Shown: positions 7,006-12,713 of the stretch, piece by piece
How positions within the stretch are numbered: position 1 is the first letter of the stretch
Layout of the letters: the number at the start of each line of letters is the position of its first letter
Assembly: GCA_964578975.1 (NCBI GenBank)
Contig: CAZOFA010000061.1
Coordinates: 1-14,906, forward strand
DNA length: 14,906 nucleotides
Source of the DNA: CAYRUP01 sp964578975
GTDB lineage: Bacteria > Pseudomonadota > Gammaproteobacteria > DSM-16500
Direction of reading: 5' to 3'
Made by a program: the position numbers and the translations under genes
The notes under the pieces: model-generated
Databases searched by the model: none
What the model was told of the DNA's origin: nothing
Seen by the model: the letters and a program-made list of their open reading frames with translations, nothing else

Positions 7006-8541
7006 TTGCGGGATGAGCACATCCCGCGGTCGGATTCCGCTTAGCCACAGACTAGCAAAATAAATCCCTGCCGATCCAAGCAATAACATGCTTAAATGAA
7101 TCACCCGCCATCCGGTGTCATGCGTGACCCAAGTGTACACATCACCTGAACTTACCCAGAGAAAAATGACGAGCACAATATTGGCAATCAACAAACGAAA
7201 ACTAAAAAAACGCCAACCCTCACGCGGAATATAAATTTTTTCTTTACGTAAAAAATAAAATAACAATCCGCTATTCAACATCGCAGACAATGATGTCGCC
7301 AGCGCAATACCCGCATGTTTTAACGGCCAGATTAAAATGATGTTAAAGACCATATTGGAAATCATGGCTAAAATTCCGATTCTGACCGGTGTACGCATAT
7401 TTTGTTTCGCATAAAATCCTGCAGCAAGAATTTTGATTAACATAAAAGGTGCGATACCGAGTGCAAACATTGTCAAACTTTTGCGTGCCATGATCACTGC
7501 ATGCGCGTCAAAATGGCCGTGTTGAAACAGCGTGCTTAACAGCGGCCCTGAAATCACCGCAAAAATAACGGCGGCAGGTAAACCCACAATCAACACACAA
7601 CGCAAAGCCCAATCGAGCGTGTGAGAAAAATCAGTTTGGGATTGTGAGGCATGATGACGTGATAAATGCGGCAAAATCACCGTCGAAATCGCAACCCCAA
7701 TCACCCCCAAGGGAAATTCCATTAAACGATCCGAATAATACAACCAAGACACGCTACCGATCACCAGCAAAGATGCAAACACCGTATCCAGCAACAAATT
7801 AATTTGTGACACCGACACACCAAATAATGCGGGCACCATTAATTTCAATACTTTCATCACGCCTTGATCGTGAAAACGAATACGCGGTCGCGGCCATAAA
7901 TTTAATCTTTTTAAAAACGGCCATTGAAAAAGAAATTGCACAATGCCCGCGATAAAAACGCCCCACGCCAAACCGATGATGGGAATATGCAAATGTGGTG
8001 CTAACCAAAACGCCGCTCCAATCATGCAAAGATTTAAAAACACGGGCGTGAACGCTGCGACCCAAAATCGGTTGTAGGTATTTAATATGGCACCGGCAAA
8101 TGCGGTGAGTGAAATCAATAATAAATAAGGAAAGGTGATGCGCAGCATCGTGACCGCTAACTCAAAACGCGCGCCATCGGTTGCAAAACCGGGTGCAAAA
8201 ATACGAATAATCCAAGGGGCCAGTACGATGCCTATGATCGTCACACAAAGTAAAATAAAACCTAGCGTGCCGGACACTGCATCCACAAATCTTTTAATGT
8301 CTTCAGAAGATTTTTGTTTTTGGTATTCGGATAAAACAGGCACAAACGCTTGAGAAAATGAACCTTCGGCAAATAAACGACGCATTAAATTGGGGATGCG
8401 AAACGCCACCGAAAACGCATCAAAGGCAGCAGTGGCACCAAACATGTGCGCGGTGACAATATCGCGTAAAAAGCCAAATATGCGCGAGACCAGCGTCATG
8501 CTGGATACGATCGACGTTGATTTAATTAAACTTTTACTCAT
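6997..8541 (-). CDS. murJ: Lipid II flippase MurJ (MviN)
   Basis: MurJ is the inner-membrane MOP-superfamily flippase that exports lipid II for peptidoglycan synthesis. The 514-residue product is of normal length, with about 14 hydrophobic segments. The conserved N-terminal block is present: R20 and R26 in SRIFGFLRD, D41, then FRIPNLMRRLFAEGSFSQAFVP (48-69), which lines the central cavity in the family. The start at 8541 is chosen because the protein then begins MSKSLIKS like its relatives. An ATG at 8583 would overlap the proposed -10 box and only translate repeat DNA. The usual neighbour ribF lies downstream, beyond an inserted opposite-strand gene; the usual upstream rpsT is not present. 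There is no clear Shine-Dalgarno. Confidence 0.97.
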   Translation of the reverse strand: MSKSLIKSTSIVSSMTLVSRIFGFLRDIVTAHMFGATAAFDAFSVAFRIPNLMRRLFAEGSFSQAFVPVLSEYQKQKSSEDIKRFVDAVSGTLGFILLCVTIIGIVLAPWIIRIFAPGFATDGARFELAVTMLRITFPYLLLISLTAFAGAILNTYNRFWVAAFTPVFLNLCMIGAAFWLAPHLHIPIIGLAWGVFIAGIVQFLFQWPFLKRLNLWPRPRIRFHDQGVMKVLKLMVPALFGVSVSQINLLLDTVFASLLVIGSVSWLYYSDRLMEFPLGVIGVAISTVILPHLSRHHASQSQTDFSHTLDWALRCVLIVGLPAAVIFAVISGPLLSTLFQHGHFDAHAVIMARKSLTMFALGIAPFMLIKILAAGFYAKQNMRTPVRIGILAMISNMVFNIILIWPLKHAGIALATSLSAMLNSGLLFYFLRKEKIYIPREGWRFFSFRLLIANIVLVIFLWVSSGDVYTWVTHDTGWRVIHLSMLLLGSAGIYFASLWLSGIRPRDVLIPQLD

Positions 8542-8542
8542 G

Positions 8543-8571
8543 CTGGATTGCTTCGCGGCTCTCGCAATGAC
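8543..8571. repeat. Half copy of the palindromic element forming the murJ leader
   Basis: The segment matches the right arm of the long palindromes (GGATTGCTTCGC, then CTCGCAATGAC), with three mismatches in the centre and no opposing arm nearby. It ends two bases before the murJ start codon. With the proposed promoter at 8582-8590, nearly the whole untranslated leader of murJ would be repeat sequence. Confidence 0.85.
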
Positions 8572-8581
8572 AAATGCGGAC

Positions 8582-8590
8582 ACTATAGCA
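8582..8590 (-). promoter_or_regulatory. Putative extended -10 promoter of murJ
   Basis: On the minus strand TGC followed by TATAGT lies about 40 bases before the murJ ATG. No clear -35 is present (GTTAAA is about 17 bases upstream). It predicts a leader of roughly 30-35 bases and excludes the in-frame ATG at 8583 as the start. Confidence 0.45.
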
Positions 8591-8609
8591 TAAGAGAAGC
8601 AACTTTTAA

Positions 8610-8720
8610 CTATTTGCTGAGCGCACTTGAAAAATTGTCGCTGAAGACACGATCATCGCGCAGCAAATTTTTTCTAATATCAACTACCTCAGGGTCAGAC
8701 TCTTTTATCTGACTCGTCAC
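8610..8720 (-). other. 36-codon open stretch, possible short gene or 3' gene remnant
   Basis: On the minus strand a GTG at 8720 opens a 36-codon frame ending in TAG at 8612-8610. Its composition looks protein-like (PEVVDIRKNLLRDDRVFSDN) rather than AT-rich noise. The GTG coincides with the outer edge of palindrome copy 2, and no Shine-Dalgarno precedes it. The stretch may therefore be the 3' end of an older gene cut off by the repeat, a small peptide gene, or chance. I do not recognise the sequence. Confidence 0.25.
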
Positions 8721-8808
8721 CTCGTCATTGCGAGCGCAGCGAAGCAATCTGGGTTTTTTTGATCACCACGAAAACCTGGATTGCTTCGCTGCGCTCGCAA
8801 TGACGAGG
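8720..8808. repeat. Long palindromic element, copy 2
   Basis: Arms of 38 bases (8720-8757 and 8771-8808) pair with two adjacent mismatched positions around a 13-base loop. The core is the same as in copy 1, but with GAGCGCAGCGAAG where copy 1 has GAGCGTAGCGAAG. It lies between the leftward J-like gene and murJ, so it could terminate or process readthrough from the former. Confidence 0.93.
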
Positions 8809-8812
8809 AAGG

Positions 8813-8829
8813 GACGTCGCAATGACGAG
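8813..8829. repeat. Short partial copy of the palindrome arm
   Basis: ACGTCGCAATGACGAGT repeats the outer arm end (CGCAATGACGAG) only a few bases after copy 2. It is followed by a GTAGGAC stretch resembling the TTAGGAC that follows copy 1 at 2023-2029. This suggests nested or partial duplication of an element longer than the hairpin alone. Confidence 0.55.
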
Positions 8830-8862
8830 TCACTGGGTAGGACACTTTTATACTTAAATTTT

Positions 8863-9258
8863 TTACCTGCCAAAAGTATTTGTTACTCTGGGGGGTGCTT
8901 CTTCCGCTGCGGAGCTTTCTTCTCGAGCAGCAAGTTTCGCATCATACGCCGCTTTCTTCTCAGGGTTTCCCAATATCTGGGATACTTTAAATATTTTATC
9001 CTGAAGCGCCATTTCATCTCTGGCGAGATCGTAATCGTACAAATAATACGGAGTTTCTGTCTGAGACGATGGTCTAGGTGCCGTGGCGTTTCTAATGTCA
9101 CGTTCAGTCGCATCTCGAGGTAACTGTAAGAAGGCGTATAAATCTAATTCTTCTAAATCTTCTTCTTCCACAGGTAATTCGGGTGCTTTTACTTCTGTCG
9201 TCCCCGATTGCTGTTGATTCGCCTCTTTCTGTAACTTTTTTATAATAAATTTTTGCAT
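8863..9258 (-). CDS. Small J-domain-like protein lacking the HPD motif
   Basis: The product has 131 residues and no signal peptide or membrane segment. Residues 39-59 (DLYAFLQLPRDATERDIRNA) resemble helix I and the start of helix II of a DnaJ domain. Residues 84-109 (DKIFKVSQILGNPEKKAAYD) resemble helix III and the conserved tail, DPEKRAxYD in typical J proteins. The stretch between, where HPD should be, is replaced by an unrelated Pro/Ser/Tyr-rich segment (60-78), so stimulation of Hsp70 ATPase in the usual way is unlikely. The N-terminus carries an acidic linker (EEEDLEELD, 31-39). The C-terminus is glutamate-rich (REESSAAEEAPPR), like the E-block seen in many Dot/Icm substrates; effector status is inference. 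The ATG at 9258 has GGGAG ten bases upstream, slightly distant. Confidence 0.75.
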   Translation of the reverse strand: MQKFIIKKLQKEANQQQSGTTEVKAPELPVEEEDLEELDLYAFLQLPRDATERDIRNATAPRPSSQTETPYYLYDYDLARDEMALQDKIFKVSQILGNPEKKAAYDAKLAAREESSAAEEAPPRVTNTFGR

Positions 9259-9351
9259 CGTTAATGCGCTCCCAACATAAATTAGGGTATAAATTTACCA
9301 CAATCTCAATATTCGATGCAAATTTAAGTGATGAGCCAAGCCCTTAGACAA

Positions 9352-9490
9352 CGTCAAGTATTTTTTGTGACTATATATTACACAACATTTTCAACAGTTC
9401 CCAAAAATTATTGACAATAAAAATTTTTTTTATTCGTAAAAATGTCATTTTTTGATGAATGAATAAATGCATGCGAGCGTCAAGTATTTT
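9352..9490. repeat. Pair of 13-base direct repeats upstream of the desaturase
   Basis: CGTCAAGTATTTT occurs exactly at 9352-9364 and again at 9478-9490, 126 bases apart (start to start). Read on the minus strand, each copy contains TTGACG, close to a -35 box. They could be binding sites for a regulator shared by the two divergent genes, or a duplication trace. No function is demonstrated. Confidence 0.5.
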
Positions 9491-9507
9491 ATTGGATAAA
9501 TTTTACC

Positions 9508-9519
9508 TGATGCGCATCA
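9508..9519. promoter_or_regulatory. Perfect 12-base palindrome, possible operator
   Basis: TGATGCGCATCA is a perfect dyad lying 66 bases before the desaturase start, where a dimeric regulator of fatty acid genes could bind. It does not match a consensus that I recognise for FadR, FabR or DesT. Confidence 0.3.
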
Positions 9520-9585
9520 ATCACATGCTAGTTTAATTTTGCAATTTGCAGATTTTTTTTTATTAAACTAATTAATGAGGTCAAT

Positions 9586-10731
9586 ATGTTGGGAATTATT
9601 CAATTACCATGGTGGGGTTATATCGTTGTTACTTTAGTCTTAACGCAAATCACTTTGTTTTCCGTTACTATTTTTTTACATCGACACCAGGCTCATCGAT
9701 CCGTTGATTTGCATCCGATCGTGAGTCATTTTTTCCGATTTTGGTTATGGTTGACGACAGGGCAAATTACCAAAGAATGGGCGGCGGTGCATAGAAAACA
9801 TCATGCGAAAGTTGAAACGGTCGATGATCCACACAGTCCACAAATTCATGGATTAAATAAAGTGTTATTACAAGGAGCGGAATTATATCGCAAAGAAAAA
9901 TGTAATCAGGAAACATTGGATCGTTATGGTCATGGTACGCCGGATGATTGGCTAGAACGCAACGTTTATAGTAAACACAGTGCAGCGGGCAATATTGCTT
10001 TGTTGATTATTAATTTTATTTTGTTTGGTTTTATTGGGATCACCATTTGGGCCCTGCAAATGGCCTGGATTCCATTTTTTGCCGGTGGCGTGATTAATGG
10101 TGTCGGTCATGCCATTGGTTATCGAAATTTTGAATCAAAAGATGAATCGCGCAATATTATTCCCTTGGGAATTTTTCTGGCGGGGGAAGAATTGCATAAC
10201 AACCACCATACCTATGGAACGTCGGCAAAATTTTCCGTTAAATGGTGGGAAATTGATTTGGGTTGGTCGGTGATCCAATTGTTACAATTTTTTGGATTGG
10301 CGAAAGCAAAATATGTGCCGCCGCGCCTCATGTTAGATCCTAAAAAATCGTCAATCGATTATGATACTTTAAAAACGGTGCTGGCTAATCGTTTTCAAAT
10401 CATGGCAAATTTTTGCAAAACAGTCATTCATCCCGTATTTAATGAAGAAAGAAAAAAATCGGATTTACTTTCCAATAAAATACGCACTTTATTAATCCGT
10501 GATGCAGCGCCTCATTCGAGTTTAGCCAAGGTGTTGGAACAGCACCAGACATTAAAATTGGTTTACCAGTTTCGTGTGCGGTTACAAACGATTTGGGCAA
10601 AAAGTACGGCGACTCAGCATGCGCTGCTCTTGGCATTGAAAGAATGGTGTAAACAAGCAGAAGAAAGTGGAATTGATGTATTGCGAGAGTTTGTGCTGCG
10701 GTTGAAAACAGTGGTGCCGCACAGCGCGTGA
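9586..10731 (+). CDS. Membrane fatty acid desaturase, DesA/delta-9 type
   Basis: The product is a 381-residue integral-membrane di-iron desaturase that introduces a cis double bond into saturated acyl chains, affecting membrane fluidity. The histidine boxes are all present: HRHQAH (32-37), HRKHH (69-73) and HNNHH (204-208), with H175 in NGVGHAIGYR as the extra ligand. Hydrophobic segments lie near 9-31, 45-60, 136-157 and 160-178. The C-terminal region from about 255 to 381 is a soluble helical tail (LKEWCKQAEESGIDVL) of the kind I recall from proteobacterial DesA homologues, so it is not a fusion. GAGG lies five bases before the ATG. Whether it acts on acyl-CoA or phospholipid-bound chains cannot be told from sequence. 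It is monocistronic, with a REP-like hairpin after the stop. Confidence 0.93.
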   Translation: MLGIIQLPWWGYIVVTLVLTQITLFSVTIFLHRHQAHRSVDLHPIVSHFFRFWLWLTTGQITKEWAAVHRKHHAKVETVDDPHSPQIHGLNKVLLQGAELYRKEKCNQETLDRYGHGTPDDWLERNVYSKHSAAGNIALLIINFILFGFIGITIWALQMAWIPFFAGGVINGVGHAIGYRNFESKDESRNIIPLGIFLAGEELHNNHHTYGTSAKFSVKWWEIDLGWSVIQLLQFFGLAKAKYVPPRLMLDPKKSSIDYDTLKTVLANRFQIMANFCKTVIHPVFNEERKKSDLLSNKIRTLLIRDAAPHSSLAKVLEQHQTLKLVYQFRVRLQTIWAKSTATQHALLLALKEWCKQAEESGIDVLREFVLRLKTVVPHSA

Positions 10732-10746
10732 TCCTTCACGGAGCTT

Positions 10747-10771
10747 ACCCCGGCATGCTTAAAGCCGGGGT
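10747..10771. repeat. REP-like hairpin after the desaturase
   Basis: An 8-bp perfect stem ACCCCGGC (10747-10754) pairs with GCCGGGGT (10764-10771) around a 9-base loop. It starts 15 bases past the desaturase stop. No U-run follows, so it is not a standard terminator, although it may stabilise the upstream mRNA. AGGATAACAATG (10774-10785) follows it, identical to the sequence that follows the hairpin at 169-194. Confidence 0.65.
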
Positions 10772-10817
10772 TCAGGATAACAATGGGTTGACCCCGCTTT
10801 TTCAGTAAAATAAAGAC

Positions 10818-10823
10818 TATAAT
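10818..10823 (+). promoter_or_regulatory. Putative -10 box for the phosphatase gene
   Basis: A perfect TATAAT lies 30 bases before the ATG at 10854. The nearest -35-like TTGACC (10788-10793) is 24 bases away, too far for a standard sigma70 promoter, so an activator might be needed. Confidence 0.45.
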
Positions 10824-10853
10824 AAATATATCTCATTTCATAATGAGTTAATT

Positions 10854-12647
10854 ATGTCTCATGATCTTGGAAGTTATGCAAATGGAAACCCACCTGAGTA
10901 TGTCAAAACTGATGCAAAACAACTTATTTTCCCTGACATGCATGGTAATACATTTGCATTTTTATATCGTTTAGAAGCTTTCGGTGTTTTAGAAATAAAA
11001 CCTGAGGATCGTAGAGCATTAGCCGGAATTTATGCCAAAGGTGAAAACTTAACTCCGGCTCAACAAGATGAGTTTGCTAGAATTTTACGTGAGAATGTTG
11101 TTGTACATCCCGGTAAATATGAACATCTTCTTCTCGCCGGGGATCTCGTCGGCGATCGAGGACTCAGTGATCTTTTAACAGTCGAAGTGTTAAAAAAATT
11201 GGACGAGAGCAAAGTCAATTATAATATTATCTATTCGAATCATGATTTAGAATTCATCTTGTGGCTACTCTTTCAATCCACACCTGTTTTTTTAATGCAG
11301 GATACGGAACATCCTAAAGTATCTGATGAGAATCATATTTATTTATACCAAGACAAAGATGGAAAAATATTTTGTCGCATGGAAGATAAACAAAAGAATA
11401 TTCAAACTGTATCTCTTTCGGCGTCACAAAAAATAATAGAAGATGAGATAAATAAATTAAAGAAAGAATCGAGTGAAAATATATTTCAACCAGCAGACAA
11501 TCCTGTTGCACTCAAAAATCCAAAAATATGTCACGCCGCTTTAAGTGATTTATATAGCCATCTCATCCCACCCATACTCACTAATTTTAGTCAACGACGT
11601 TCATTAAATAATCTTATTTCGTTTGTAAATAACTACCCGGATAAAAGAGAAAAAATCGTTGAATTAATTAATTCTGTTTATCTCCCTAAACTTAAATTAT
11701 TTGATTATTCATTTAATGTATCGAACCGGTTGAAACCGGCTATTCGATTAATGAGTCATGCACCAGTCGGTACCGAAGCAATAAAAGCGTATGCAAATTA
11801 TTATGGCGTTCAGTATGATGAAACAACACCAGAAAAGGTATTTGGCGTCATTAATCAACTCAATGCAAAATTTACAGAACAATTGCATCAGGGTTACACG
11901 CAAGTTACCTTACCCAATCAAACAGTCGAATCGCGCAATTTATTGCAGGAATTATGCGCTGAAGCGAAGTCGGATTGGGGTGATGAATACACCTGGAAGA
12001 ATATAAATCTTACTCCTTTTCTTTATAGTGCTTGGAACCGATCACCCGATCACTTGATGGGTTTTTTGAGTGTACTATTTGATTTAATCGGCACTCATGG
12101 TCATTCAGGTAATGGCGCGTCAATCTGGAACCAAAAATATGGCGCTGGGAGTGGGATTAATCTGGACGATGGAAATGAGTTAGGACGTCGAGGAAATGAG
12201 CCGTTTGGCAAACCCAGCGACCATCTTTGCATCCTTCCTAATGTTGATGATTTTCTTTCGACGGCTATAACAAGCATGTCTCCTCTGACACGGGGAGAAA
12301 GTAAAGAAGACTATACAAAGTCACTTGAAGATATCGGGATGCTAAATGCAATCAGAGCAGACACAGAAGAGATTAAAAAGCATTTAACGCAATTTCCTGA
12401 TAACCTGGATAAAATTATAAGGATTTTAGACTACAATCAACAGAACATCCTCTCCCCCTTTTTTGCTCTCGCTATTATTCAAAAAATTGGAGAACAACAA
12501 ATGAAGGAACAAAATACTAATCCGTCTTACTGGAACACTCCAAAATACGGTCATGCGTCGGTGAAAGCCTTTTTCGAAAAATTCAAGCCAGGTTGTCCCT
12601 ATGCAGCAACTCCCCCATCACAACCAGGGGAATCACCGCGCCCGTAA
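10854..12647 (+). CDS. Calcineurin/PPP-fold phosphatase, candidate effector
   Basis: The product has 597 residues and no signal peptide or membrane segment. The metallophosphoesterase motifs occur in order: PDMHGN (27-32, ligands D28 and H30; the usual G is P), GDLVGDRG (96-103, D97), SNHD (128-131, N129 and H130), SHAP (301-304, H302) and GTHGHSG (413-419, H415 or H417). All expected metal ligands are present, so activity is likely. GDLVGDRG resembles the PPP-type GDxVDRG more than general phosphodiesterases. About 170 residues separate the NHD and SHAP motifs, much more than in standard PPP enzymes, implying an inserted, mostly helical domain (about 175-295). The last 15 residues are Pro-rich. 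From memory, Legionella WipA and WipB are PPP-fold type IV effectors; kinship is possible but unverified. The Shine-Dalgarno is weak (GAG, about 7 bases upstream). Confidence 0.85.
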   Translation: MSHDLGSYANGNPPEYVKTDAKQLIFPDMHGNTFAFLYRLEAFGVLEIKPEDRRALAGIYAKGENLTPAQQDEFARILRENVVVHPGKYEHLLLAGDLVGDRGLSDLLTVEVLKKLDESKVNYNIIYSNHDLEFILWLLFQSTPVFLMQDTEHPKVSDENHIYLYQDKDGKIFCRMEDKQKNIQTVSLSASQKIIEDEINKLKKESSENIFQPADNPVALKNPKICHAALSDLYSHLIPPILTNFSQRRSLNNLISFVNNYPDKREKIVELINSVYLPKLKLFDYSFNVSNRLKPAIRLMSHAPVGTEAIKAYANYYGVQYDETTPEKVFGVINQLNAKFTEQLHQGYTQVTLPNQTVESRNLLQELCAEAKSDWGDEYTWKNINLTPFLYSAWNRSPDHLMGFLSVLFDLIGTHGHSGNGASIWNQKYGAGSGINLDDGNELGRRGNEPFGKPSDHLCILPNVDDFLSTAITSMSPLTRGESKEDYTKSLEDIGMLNAIRADTEEIKKHLTQFPDNLDKIIRILDYNQQNILSPFFALAIIQKIGEQQMKEQNTNPSYWNTPKYGHASVKAFFEKFKPGCPYAATPPSQPGESPRP

Positions 12648-12672
12648 TAACACAGCATGACTTTGCTTTTTT

Positions 12673-12681
12673 TGGTAAAAT
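12673..12681 (+). promoter_or_regulatory. Putative extended -10 promoter for the S9 peptidase
   Basis: TGG followed by TAAAAT sits about 33 bases before the start at 12714 and just after the phosphatase stop (12647). No -35 is evident. With only 66 bases between the two genes, readthrough from the phosphatase gene is also possible. Confidence 0.35.
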
Positions 12682-12713
12682 CCAACAATGAGCCCTCGCC
12701 AGCAAGGATATGT

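Larger units (their letters stand above)
9259..9585. other. AT-rich intergenic region between divergent genes
   Basis: This 327-base stretch separates the leftward J-like gene from the rightward desaturase and must hold both promoters. A perfect TTGACA is at 9411-9416, but no -10 lies at a proper distance. A 13-base direct repeat CGTCAAGTATTTT occurs at 9352-9364 and 9478-9490. A 12-base palindrome is at 9508-9519. The desaturase ribosome binding site GAGG is at 9577-9580. I see no RNA gene and no convincing ORF. Confidence 0.6.

Noticed and set aside
8542..8583. ATG at 8583 as murJ start
   Set aside because: It overlaps the proposed -10 box, and the added residues are translated repeat DNA.
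8728..9123. 131-codon plus-strand frame across palindrome copy 2
   Set aside because: It begins in the repeat and then runs antisense to the J-like gene, with no ribosome binding site and no recognisable domain.
9331..9414. 27-codon plus-strand frame in the intergenic region
   Set aside because: There is no Shine-Dalgarno, the composition is AT-driven, and it overlaps the direct repeat.
9411..9416. Perfect TTGACA as desaturase promoter
   Set aside because: No -10 hexamer lies 15-19 bases downstream, so it cannot be called a promoter on sequence alone.
10747..10771. Intrinsic terminator after the desaturase
   Set aside because: The stem is good but no U-run follows; it is better described as a REP-like hairpin.
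12657..12713. Upstream ATG extending the S9 peptidase by 19 residues
   Set aside because: It would spoil the signal peptide and lies before the putative promoter; ATG at 12714 has AAGGA at good spacing.
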